From Eonycteris spelaea (Eukaryota; Chordata; Mammalia; Chiroptera; Pteropodidae), in contig PUFA01000312.1 in NCBI GenBank assembly GCA_003508835.1, forward strand, positions 62,001 through 126,000: a stretch of 64,000 nucleotides of DNA, in the 5' to 3' direction. A program made the translations under genes and the position numbers. The notes beneath the pieces were generated by a model that had not been told where the DNA came from, did not search any database, and worked only from the letters and a program-made list of their open reading frames with translations. Numbering within the stretch: position 1 is the stretch's first letter; each line of letters begins with the position of its first letter. Positions 1 through 16,600 of this stretch are shown here, in pieces.

Positions 1-1757
1 GGGGTCTAGTCCTGGTGGGACCCCTTCCCTCATGCCCCCCAAAGTGGCGAGGGGGCTGGTGGCTCCTGACTGCTGGTGGCGGGGGCAGGGGGTGCCTGCT
101 GCTCCTGTGAGGAATATACAAGGTGGGGGCGCAGGCTTCTCCACACTTACTGCTCCTGGCTGAGCCACGCAGTGCCCTAGCTCGGGCATCACACATGCTT
201 GTGCACACATATGTGCGTGCACACACGTCTTGGCGCTCAGGCCTCTGGTGCACGGACGGATGAACTGAAGTCCGGAGGGGGAGAGAGCTTGGCTCAGGCG
301 TGGAGCAGGACGGATACGCACGCACGCGTGGGACTCCCAACCTGGTGCTCTTTTTCACCCATCTGGAGCCCACGTGAGCACCTGAGGACTGCGTGGGCTG
401 CGGGCTCGGGCTCACACTGCTTCCCTTGTCACTCACTCTGGCCTACCTTCTCCGGGGCCCCTTCCCTCCAGGAAAGAAGGAGCCTCTAGACTCAAAAGGA
501 CCCTCTCCGAGGCCCCGGGGGTTGGTGGTGGAGAAGCTTTTGAGATCCAGCTCCACCAAGAGACAGGGCTGAGGTTTGCACACCATGAGAGGGATGAGGC
601 GAGGCTGCGGGAGGGACCGGCCTGGCCCGACCTAGTGGAGCAGGAAAGGTGCTCAGTAATCCTAATCGTGAAAAGCATGAAGGAGTCATGGATGGACAAA
701 CAGCAAAGAGGTGTGAAAGTTAGATCGCAGGAAGGCCCGGCCCCTCCTTTAGGAAGAGGGCGGATGGAAGACAGGACGGGTTTCGATCTCCAACGCAAGG
801 GGTACAAGTGAGACCCTAAGAGGGGATGGCTTCAGAATGCCTGAAACAAGGCAGGACAGGAGCTCAGGGGAGGCGTGGGGTGGACGCCACCGGCCAGAAG
901 GATGGGTGGGAGCCCTGCTGAAGGAGGCAGAGGAGTTTGGGGGACTCCTCACCTTGGTAGGGGGGGAGCCTACTCCGCAGGGCGGATCTTCTTCCAGGTC
1001 TCCCCGTGCCAGGGGCGGAGACAAAGGTGTGTAGGAGGAGAGTTAACTGGCTACTGGGGAGAGGAAGAGGAAAGAGAGAGAAGCAGAGGCCAGATACCTA
1101 GAGACGGAGATGGGACCGAGGGAGAGAGCAGGGACGGGGCAGGGAAGAGACAGGACACACATGCGGAGGTGGGACGAGACAGACAGGCAGAGACAGACAC
1201 GGGGACGCTGAGACAGTAGAGAGAGACAGAGAGAAACACACAGAGATGGTGAGAGAGGAAGGCAGAGAAATCCGGGACTTGAGAGACAGAGCGGGGAGGA
1301 CACAGACCAGACCCAGGAGGGGAGGGGACAAGAGTGAGAGACCGAGAGCCTGGGACAGGGGCGAGGGACCCACAGAAGCAGCCAGGCTCCGCAGGCAGAG
1401 ACCCCTGAGGGATGAACACAGACAGGCACACGACACCCAGACACAGGAAGTCGGGGGCGGAGGTACAGGACCAGAGAGTGGGGGCTTTCCCAGACGGGGT
1501 GGGTGTCCTCCCCCTCAGTGCCCGGGAGGCACCCCCTCCCAGACCGTCATGCTCCCTGGAACGCAGGAGGGGCTGAGGATGTTGGCTGCTCGTGGCGCCC
1601 CCACCCCGTGGAAAGGCCCTGGTGTCCCACCCGGGGTATGCACCCCCCACCCGCCATAGACGAGTTCAGGGAATAGCAGCTGCCGGCTCCTCAAACGCCC
1701 CCCCCCCCGGTAACATTCGTCCTTCTCCCACGCCCCCCCTAACTGGGGGTCTCTTAC
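1..1757 (-). other. SLC8A2: SLC8A2 intron 1 (3' part outside window)
   Basis: No coding exon is visible here. The stretch lies downstream, on the minus strand, of a good splice donor whose GTAAGAG reads from 1757 to 1751, so I take it as the start of the first intron of SLC8A2. About 1050-1470 is a degenerate purine-rich tandem repeat built on GAGACAGA. About 1500-1750 is GC-rich, with runs of C. Assignment to SLC8A2 rests on known gene order next to KPTN, not on protein similarity. Confidence 0.5.
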
Positions 1758-2200
1758 CTGCAGCTGCAGCCTGGAAAAGGTCCCCCCAGCACTGGCTGGC
1801 AGTGGTGGGCGACTCTGCCGACCGAGAGAGAGAAAAAGAGAGACAGAGAGGGAGAGAAAGCGAGAGAGAGGGAGAGAGAGAGAGGGAGAGACAGAAGAGA
1901 GACAGGAGACGGAGAGGAGCTGGAGACTGAGAAGGAGAGGGAGAGGGGAGGGAGAGGGTTAGGGGGAGGAGAGGAGCTGGTGGGGAGGGACACGGGGGAG
2001 GGGGACTGGCGAGGGAGGGAGGAGGCGGGGCCGGAGCCGAGGGAGGAGGTGCGGAGAGGGGAGGTGGGCGGGGGCGGAGAGGGGCGGGGCCTGGAGAGGA
2101 GCGGGGCGGGAGGAGGTAGCCGAGCCTCCCACCCGCCCTCCGGGTTCAGCACCACAGGCAGGGACAGCGGCGGAGGGCGCTCGCGCGCGCGCGTGTGTGT
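1758..2200 (-). promoter_or_regulatory. SLC8A2: SLC8A2 promoter and untranslated first exon (putative)
   Basis: On the minus strand this is a GC-rich, CpG-rich block with several GGGCGG-type Sp1 sites (about 2040-2110 on the plus strand) ending in a splice donor, CTGCAG followed by GTAAGAG, at 1758/1757. No ATG-led conserved peptide is present, so it would be 5' UTR. SLC8A2 (NCX2, a plasma-membrane 3Na+/1Ca2+ exchanger, mainly neuronal) is the known gene just downstream of KPTN on the same strand, and its 5' end is expected here. The exon contains a long GA/CT microsatellite (1825-1990). The transcription start is not determined; about 2150-2200 is a guess. What is seen is the CpG block and donor; the gene name is inference. 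Confidence 0.5.
1822..1990. repeat. GA-rich microsatellite
   Basis: Imperfect (GA)n purine tract interrupted by GAGACAGA and GAGGGA units. It would lie inside the putative SLC8A2 5' UTR exon, as CT-rich sequence in the transcript. Confidence 0.85.
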
Positions 2201-2218
2201 ATGTGAGCGCGCGCGCGT
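2180..2218. repeat. Alternating purine-pyrimidine tract (Z-DNA prone)
   Basis: Runs of CGCGCG flank a GTGTGTGTATGTG segment just upstream (minus strand) of the putative SLC8A2 first exon. Alternating CG/TG sequence of this length is the classical Z-DNA-forming type. Its function here is inference. Confidence 0.7.
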
Positions 2219-2286
2219 TTTGTGGGGATGTGGGGGTCGTCCGCGAGGCGTTCTCTGCTCCCACCCCAACACACAGAGTCTCTGAT

Positions 2287-2296
2287 CCATATAAGG
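2287..2296. promoter_or_regulatory. CArG box (SRF-type site)
   Basis: CCATATAAGG fits CC(A/T)6GG exactly, the serum response factor consensus. It sits about 100 bases upstream (minus strand) of the CpG-rich SLC8A2 promoter block. An SRF site here would suit activity-dependent expression of a neuronal Ca2+ exchanger; that link is inference. Confidence 0.45.
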
Positions 2297-2524
2297 GCCA
2301 AAGACGCAAAAAAGCTACAAATAGTTACAGGCTCACAGAACTGGGGAGGGCAAGAATATTTAGCCAGTGGGATCCAAATGCACAGGCTGCGCCTGCAGAC
2401 ATAACCTCACAAAGCCAGCCAGAAACAACCACAAAGTCGCCCATTAATAATAACAACAGTTGCCATTCACAGTGCCAGGCATTGCTACAAATGTTTCATA
2501 AGCGCTTGACACGTTTGACGTGAC

Positions 2525-2645
2525 TAACCCTCAAACCCACCCTGTGAGGTAGACACTAACAGCCCCATTTTACCCGTGGAGAAACTGAGGCACAGAGTGA
2601 GGTGTGGCTTCAGGCTCTACATCCTTAACTACTACGAAACACGCT
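2525..2645. repeat. MIR SINE fragment
   Basis: Contains the MIR core and tail signature: CCCTGTGAGGTAGACACTA, then a segment like CCCATTTTACCCGTGGAGAAACTGAGGCACAGAG. Plus orientation. Confidence 0.8.
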
Positions 2646-4277
2646 GTTCCAGACCCAGGAGCTGGTGAGAAGTCTGGGGTGAACCGCAAAGGGCCAGGCG
2701 GATGGCCCAGGCTCCTCAAGACAAACTCAGGAGCCTTGAAGTGGACACACACATGTGCACGCACACTTCCCTCTCCAGGGTGTGCGCACTTCACAGACCC
2801 ACACTCCGAGTCCCACGCCCATCCAGGGCAGGAGGTGGTGGAGCGTGCCCCGCCTCTGAGAATGGGCAGAGGCAGAGGGAGGAAGGAGCCTGCTTGTCCC
2901 CTGCCTTCCCCGCCACCAGCAGAGGAGGGGAGATGACCCACTCCTGCAACTTCCCACACCTGGGCTGGGGCCCTGGGAGCTGGGACGGGGACCGGGCCAA
3001 GAGTTGAGAACTGGCAGCTTGGCCTGCACTGTCAGCGTGGGTGGTCATCCAGATAGTCGGAATCCCACGGTAGGAGGCAGACAGATGGCCGGAATGACCT
3101 CTCCCCCGGGGAAGCAGGAGTCCCATGTAACAGATGCCTGGGAGGAGCCCACCCTCCCCACCAGCCTGGATTCCACTCAGGAAGTGCTCCCCAACCTCAT
3201 GACCTGGAATCTATTCCTGGCCTGTGCTTCGGGACGGCACGATTTCTCCTGTGTCCCTGCCCTCCCCTGGCCCCTGCCATTCAGCCTCGGACGCCTCCTG
3301 CTGCCATAGAAGGGGCCACAGGCCAGGGAAATCGGTCCTGCTTCCAACTCTCTGGTTCCCCTGGCTTTTCAGTTAGGTGTAGCCTAATCCCTTCCAGCAT
3401 GGTGTACCCCATTCCCATTGGCACCCCCAACTAGAACCTAATTGCAATTATTTTCTGCTGGGGTCTAACCCTGACCTTCGGCACAGGGCCTCACCACAGC
3501 GATTCTCTTTAGGGTCCAAGGTCGGCACAGAGGGCTACAGGTCCTAGGGGTCCAGCCTCAGAGCTTGTGCTGCATTCGACCACAGCCCCTCCCCCAACGT
3601 CCCCAGCAGCCCTGGCCACCCACAGCCTTCCCTCTGAGGCTCTTTCCTCGTTGCCCCACTGGGACCTAGCCTCAGACCCAGAGCTCTCCCCTGGGGTCTC
3701 ACACGGCCTTCCTGGCAGGTCTGACCTCAGCTTCCCTAGCTGGGGTCCAACCTCAGTCTTTTTGCTCATATTCTGTCTTTTCCACGGTGGGTTCAAGTCA
3801 GCCTTTCTGCGAGGGCCCGACCTCCTCTCTTTCCTCAGAGGCCCATGCGACTGCACCTCAGTCCTGCCTCTGGGTCGAACCTCGTGTTCCTGCCCCACAC
3901 ACTTCTTCTCCCTCCATTCTCCAGGCCGGTCTGGCACCGCACATGGCCTGGCACATGGCCAGGCTCTCATCGAACGCTTGCCGAGCAAAAGAATGAAGAC
4001 AACTGAGTCTGGTTCCTCTGGACATATAAGTAATCTGTGGCTCACCAATTCTCATCCAGAGAAGGGGGTTTGGGTGAGATCATCCCCTGTTTGATGGGGA
4101 GACTGAGGCACAGAGGAGTGTTAGCTGGGGACACATGGCAAGTCGGGGCAGGAAACTAGGTCCACCAAACTGGGGGCCCGGTGAGCCCGCTTCACGATGC
4201 CTCCTCCTCCACGAAGGGCCGGAGGCGAGTACTCTAACAAACGTCCCCCAGGCCTGCGGTGGACAGTGGGGAAATGC
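2646..4277 (-). other. KPTN-SLC8A2 spacer including KPTN 3' UTR
   Basis: No conserved exon is recognised. About 3460-4060 contains the left part of the degenerate minisatellite described at 3460-8060, in the GGTCCAACCTCAG orientation. A short MIR-like tail is present near 4085-4160 (GAGACTGAGGCACAGAG). The KPTN 3' UTR must start at 4277 and run left. I found no canonical AATAAA or ATTAAA on the minus strand close to the stop, so the polyadenylation site is undetermined. Confidence 0.5.
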
Positions 4278-10913
<6,636 letters not shown>

Positions 10914-11100
10914 CACGCACCTCACCCACTCACCCCTGCAGCCCGCCTACCCTACTCCCCGCTTCCGAAGCGACCTGGACCTTCGGGGGCCCGCCCGCCG
11001 CGCAGACTGATGACGTAACGAAGCCGCCGGCTGTGCCCTTCACCAAGATGGCCGCCGAGCTGGTCTGGCTTCCAGCGAGACCACCCCGGCGCGCTTGCGC
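10914..11100 (-). promoter_or_regulatory. KPTN: KPTN promoter with CRE-like and YY1-like sites
   Basis: CpG-rich sequence directly upstream of the KPTN ATG. TGACGTAA at 11011-11018 is a CREB/ATF site. AAGATGGCCGCC at 11045-11056 fits the YY1 motif found near many TATA-less start sites. No TATA box is seen. The transcription start is not determined but is probably between these sites and 10913. Confidence 0.6.
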
Positions 11101-11129
11101 TGTGTGGAAAGGAGACTGACGACCACACT

Positions 11130-11960
11130 GTAAAACTTAATCCAGCTTTTGTGTGCCAGGGACTGTTCCAAGCGCTTTCCATCTATCATCCTATTTAGAA
11201 CTCACAAGCAAGCCGACAGTGACTGTTTTATGGGTGAAGGAACTGAGGCACAGACAGCTAAAGTAACTTGTCTGAGATCCCATCACCTTTAAAATGGCGA
11301 AATGTATTCTTTTTACCCCACAGGAAAAGGATCTAGCTATCTGTCCTAGCAGATAACCTCCTCCTCTGTTGAATGGCAAGTTTGTGCCAGTCACATTGGC
11401 CCTGATTATCCCAATAAATCCTCACGACCTCTCTGCTATTGTTACCCCATATTCACTGATTCAGCATTTATTGGGCTCTTACTACGTGCCAGGACACGCT
11501 TTACTAGTTTACCTCAATAACCCTTGCAACAACCCTGCAAAAAGGTTTCTTTTATTATAAACAGTTTCTAGAGGATGAAATTGTGGCTCAGAAAGAATGA
11601 GTTCCAACCAATAAGCTAGAAAGTGGACAGGATGTTAACCAGAAGTTTCTGACTCCTGGGTCTTCAGAGGTTCCTCTGTGTGTTTTGTCCCTAGAGAGCA
11701 TCAAGGCTCAGGGACTCTATACACCTGTATGTTCTTTACAGGAGAGGCAGAGCAGGGTTTGGCTCCTGCTTTGTACTGTATCCCCAGGGCCTGGGCCAGG
11801 ACATGGGACACAGTAGGTGCTTAGCAGTACTCGCTGAGTGACTAGAAGGTGCAGTCCAGTTCTGCCACTTCTAAACGCTTCTTCAGGTATGTCTTAGGTG
11901 GTAACTTCTAAACTACGTTAACTTAATATTTGTTGAACTGAAGAAATGAAGGCATACAGG
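11130..11960. repeat. Cluster of MIR and L2 fragments (KPTN-NAPA spacer)
   Basis: About 11140-11290 is MIR (TGCCAGGGACTGTTCCAAGCG to GAACTGAGGCACAGA). About 11375-11640 is a second MIR (ACTACGTGCCAGGACACG, then the AACCCTGCAAAAAGG region). About 11700-11950 matches an L2 3' end (TGTATCCCCAGGGCCTGGG, ACACAGTAGGTGCTTAGCAG). No gene is recognised in this interval. Confidence 0.75.
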
Positions 11961-11989
11961 TTAGAAAAGAGAGAATTGTCCTGTTCAGT

Positions 11990-12160
11990 GGCTTCCAAAC
12001 CTAGTGACACATTTGAATTGCCTGTGGAGCTTTCAGGAAAAAAAAAATGAAACCCAAAAGATAAGGAACATCAATCAAACCACAATTCATCAGGGTGTGA
12101 CCCAAGCTTGAGTACTTTTAATGATTTCAAGCACAGCCAGGGTTGAGAACTACTATTTTG
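11990..12160. mobile_element. MER5/MER20-like hAT fragment
   Basis: Inverted ends are visible: CAGTGGCTTCCAAACCTAG at the left and CAGCCAGGGTTGAGAACTAC at the right, with the internal pattern of these short non-autonomous hAT elements and an A-run inserted. Confidence 0.65.
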
Positions 12161-13573
12161 TTCACGGATGGCAGAAAGAGATCCTGAAACTATTCATCTT
12201 CAGCTGTACCCATGGCAGACATTAGTAACCAATCTCAGGTGTCAGGAGTCTTGGTTCGAGGTAGCCATTATGCATGGATGGAGCAGAGGTGACAGACCCT
12301 GAACCTCTGCTGAACTTCCGGGGTCTAGGCTGGAGCACCTGTCTGAGCAGCTGACCTGGTTTCCCAGGCAGTATCCCTGCCGCGCTCGCTTCCTGCTGTC
12401 ATTCTATTATACTTCCACTGTGTCTGCCTGGGCATCGAGCCTCCTCCAGCCCCCCACAGAGAGGGGCCCAGCAGCCCAAATGCTGAGTGGAAGCACATGC
12501 GATGACGATTCACCTGACGAGCAGGCCCACGTGTGTGTCGGAGGCAGCTGTTCTTCCTGCCTTTCCCGGGCAAGATCTCCTGTCACCTCTCCCACTCTCC
12601 ATACCCATCAAAGCTGCTTCTGTCCCTGGCCTGCGACGCACGGACAAGTGCCACTGGAGCTTTCAGCGTCCCCTGCAGTGGAATGCGGACATGGTACAGC
12701 TGGAGATTCGGTGGGCCACCTCTACCCCTTCTTGCTCCACTGTGCACCATCCGTCACCCAGCTCGGAGGGGTGCACTGCCACCCATCGCCCTGGCTGAGG
12801 GAACCAAGGCCCACAGAACGTTAGATGAGGATGGTGTTCCAGACTCCCAAACCCACTGTCCGGGGCTCTGCCCCAGCTGTCTGGGTAAAGCTGACCCACA
12901 ATGTCCAGAGCCCAAGGCGTGGCGGGGAGCCAGAACCCCACCCTGAAGGAAAAAGCAAGTCGCAGAGGTGAGGAGGAACGAAGACTCATGCAAAAAATTT
13001 TTTTTTAAATTTCTTGGGCCAACTGCAGCTTCCCACCGATGCCACCTCAAAGCACTAGGGGGAGCAGATGGGAGGTGGGTGCAGGATGACCCTCTGAGCT
13101 CTAGGGCCTGGGGGGTCAGGGCCCATCCCTGGGGAGCAAGGACAAATCTCAGCTACAGGTGCTTGGAGCTCGGCTGGGGGACAGAGTTGGGAGACAAAAA
13201 GCAGCCTCACGCCTCAGCCGGTTGGAAGAAGGGGACCAGACGCGGACCCCGACCCTGGCAGCACCCGCAGCAAATAGGTCTGTGTCACAGAGTCTGTGTT
13301 CTGGGGTGAAGGGCAACCTTCAGGGCTTAAATAAATGTGCAAGGGGCGAGGGGTGCAACAGGACAGGTGACAGTTCGGCCAGCAGGCCCCGCCTTGGGGT
13401 CTTGACGTGGCGCTGGGCCCGCTCTGCGGCCTGCAGGACTCCTGGGTGGGAGGGAAGGATGTCCACAGCCGAGGTCTCAGCCGCCTCTCTCTGGGCTCAC
13501 GCTGGGGTCTTCATTGGAGGGGCCGCCGGGGAGATGAGGGGGTGGAAGTTGGGCCCCAGGGGCTGGGCGTGGC
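12161..13573 (-). other. NAPA: NAPA 3' UTR and downstream flank
   Basis: No coding exon is recognised. The NAPA 3' UTR begins at 13573 and runs left. No canonical AATAAA/ATTAAA is present on the minus strand in this interval. An AAGAAA variant at 13010-13015 beside a T-rich tract is a possible but weak polyadenylation signal. Confidence 0.4.
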
Positions 13574-13675
13574 CTAGCGCAGGTCCTCCTCGTCCCCCTG
13601 GATCGTCTTCTTGATGCGCAGCAGCATGGTGGTCAGCCACTGGTCCAGCCGTGAGATGGAGTCGTACTCCTTCAC
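13574..13675 (-). CDS. NAPA: NAPA last exon (stop codon)
   Basis: [19 protein letters not shown] to GDEEDLR and TAG at 13574-13576. It carries the C-terminal NSF-binding and stimulating tail of alpha-SNAP. Confidence 0.97.
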
Positions 13676-16600
13676 CTGTGGGCAATGGTGACCACAGTGA
13701 CAGGTAGCCAGTCCCACATCGGGCCCTGGCTGCCTCCCTGTCCCCAGCTCTGGAACCCAAGGTCTCTAGGCCCCAGATTCTCAGGATGTGTCGCTGTCAG
13801 CCTGGCCCTCAGCCTGGCCTCTGAGGAGGGCAGGGAGGTGGTGGGGGCTCCAGCCAGAATGGCTGTTTCAGGTCTTTCCAGCCTGGGCATAAGGCTTCCT
13901 TAGGGTGGAAAAAGAGATTTTGTAGGTTTTAAAAAAAGGGTCCAGATTCCTTGTTTTATTTATGGGAAACAGAGGCCTGGAGATAGGACAAAAACCTGTC
14001 CCCAGGGCCAGAGAGGGAGGCCAGAGAGAACCCGGGCCTTGCATAACCCCCGCGTCCCGGGCTCTATGGCTGTCCACCCGCGGTCGGGCAGGTGCCCAAG
14101 GGCCACACGCTTGACAGTCTCGTGGGCAGATCGGGACCTGCGCCGGGCACGACTGAGCTCCAGGGAGCTCAGAGCAGAGCCATGCGCGGGTGGCCATCCC
14201 AGGCAGTGTTATGGACGGGCGCTGCCTTCCGTCCCTTCGGCTCCCCTTCCCTCCTCCTTGCGGGAAGGCAGCGGGGTGACATAGCACACTGCCCTCCCCT
14301 CTGCTCCTACGGGTCACCCCAAGTGCCGACTGAGGTGGCCCTCAGCTGCTCAACCGGGGGGCTCCAAGTGGCGCAGCCATTGGCTTCAGTAGCGGACACA
14401 CATGGGTGTGGACCCAGCTCTCCCCTGAAAGGTTGGGGATGCGTGTCCACCATTCTCGGCTGCAGCACCACGTCTAAAATGGGGCCCTCCCTGCACCTCC
14501 AGGAGCTCCTTGTGAGGATTCTGGGGTGGCCGGAGAGAGGAATTCACAGCAGGGGCTGAAGTCAGAGATGAGGAGGACAGCACGTCCGCTGGCCACTCAC
14601 CGCCTCGGTGTAGCTGTCCACGTTCTGCTCCTCGTGGGCTTCTAGCAATTTCTGCAAGAAAATGGCAGGCAGGGGTCAGGGGCTCCAGCAGGCCTAAGGC
14701 CTGGCCTGGATTATATCCATACATACACCCTCTGGGTGGGTGAAAAAATGGTGGGTGGTGGGGGCGGGGGACGGAGTCCCATGCCGGGAGGAAGGAAAGG
14801 GCTGTGTTCCAATCTTGCCAGTGTTGGCAGCTGCTCGTGAGTCCATAGACACAGAGCGTGTGAGTGTGTGAGCGTGTGTGTGTGTGTCCGTCCGTCCCTG
14901 CTCGCCCCTCACTAGCTGCTCCACCACTGCCTATATATGTCTAGTTTCATCTAGAAAATGGAGACCCAAATGGCATGAGAGAAAATGAAATAAAAACAAA
15001 AGACCCCTGAGGACCACTACACACACCTTGGCGATCACAGTTACCAGAGCCAAGGCCCTGAGCTCCGCCCCTGCTCCTGCCACACGCCTCCAGCCCAGCC
15101 TGGAGAGGGAAGGGGACAGGCCCCAGCACTCACTTTCATCAGCTTGTACTCCCGGGAGTCCGAGAAAGCCGGAAACAGGTCCTCGTACTTCTGGACAGCA
15201 AGCTGAACGCGCGAGGGTGGAAGGGAGGAAGGCACAAGCTCATGATGGGGCTGCTAGAGCCGCGGGCCTGGCGGCCAAGGGGATCTGGGCATGGCCCGGC
15301 CCTGAGTCAGCTCTCACACCCCTCCCCAGCGTCACCCTGGCTCTGTGCCTGGTGGCACCTCCATGGAGCTGAGCTCAGCGAGAGCCTGGCTGCAGAGGCA
15401 GCTGTGGGTGAGGGAGGCGGGAGGAGGCCCTTTCAGGGCAGTGCTCAGTGCTACTTTCTGCACCTGACCCAGCCAGGGTAGGGGACAAGTGACAACTGCC
15501 TCGTCTAAGTACGTCCCACGTGTCAGGCCTGGTACTGCGCCCTTCTCACGTTCAGCTACTATGAGAACCAAGGAGGGCCAAATGATGGTGACTCCCACTT
15601 TGACAGTGAGAAAACACCCAGAGAGAGCAGTGGGCCCCGGCAGGCCCAGGGCAAGCTGGGGTGCCGGGGTGCTGGGGCGCAGGGCTGTGGTGGCCTGCTC
15701 TTGCCCCTCCTAGGAAGCAGGGCTAGGTGGGGGTGTGGACATCCAGGCGGCTGTGATCAGTGCAGTGGGACACCAGGAAATCCAGCTGCTCCCCGGCCGT
15801 CCCCGCCCTCACCCAGCACCGACCCGCTCCTGCCCGGGCGCCCTGACGACGGGTGGGTGGGCACGCAGCCTGAGGTTCTCACTGTGGCACTGGGAGCTGG
15901 AGGCCTGGGCTCTGGGCTCTTTACTAGCCACGTGGCCTTGGACAAGGGACTCTGGGCTCAGTCTCAGTGTCTTCATCTGGGAAACGGTGACAGAGGCGCT
16001 GACCTCATGGGTGCGGTGAAGACTCAAGCTGTGCTCTGACCAGAGTGAGCGCCAGGCCCAGAATGAGCCAGGAGTGGAGACTCAAATGCCATCAGGCTGG
16101 GCAGGTGACATCAGGGACAGAAGCGCAACAGCGAGAGCAAGTGTTCCCTCCCTAAGCCGATTGCCAGGGGCCAGACGTGCGAGAGGGGCTCGCCCGTGCT
16201 GAGGGCCTGCAGGGGGACTTGGCCTCCTGACAGTGGCCCTAGTGTTCCAGGTGCAGCCACCAGGTGGGTAGGGCACGGCCTCAGCGGGCTCACCTTGGCG
16301 TTGAGCATGTCAATGCAGAAGTGGCAGAGGGCCGCCTTGAAGAAGTAGTCCTTGGCGCTGTACTTGAGCAGAGGGCTGTCCATGGCGTTGGTCCCCACCT
16401 GTGGGCACGTGGAGGATGCACTGTGAGTTCACGGTGGCCAGCCAGAGGGCTAGGGGCCCTGTGGGCCAGCTGGGTCTGTGCCCCGGGTAAAGCCCTGCCA
16501 ACCCGGGACTCCAGAGGCAGAGAGGCCAGGTACCGGCCCTGGGGAGTCAGCAATTGGAGTGTGAGGGACCGAGGACCCCCCACAGGTTGTGATGAGGGGT

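Noticed and set aside
1051..1650. Minus-strand open frame of about 200 codons
   Set aside because: Built from the purine-rich tandem repeat (Ser/Pro/Leu/Cys-rich product). No homology; low-complexity artefact.
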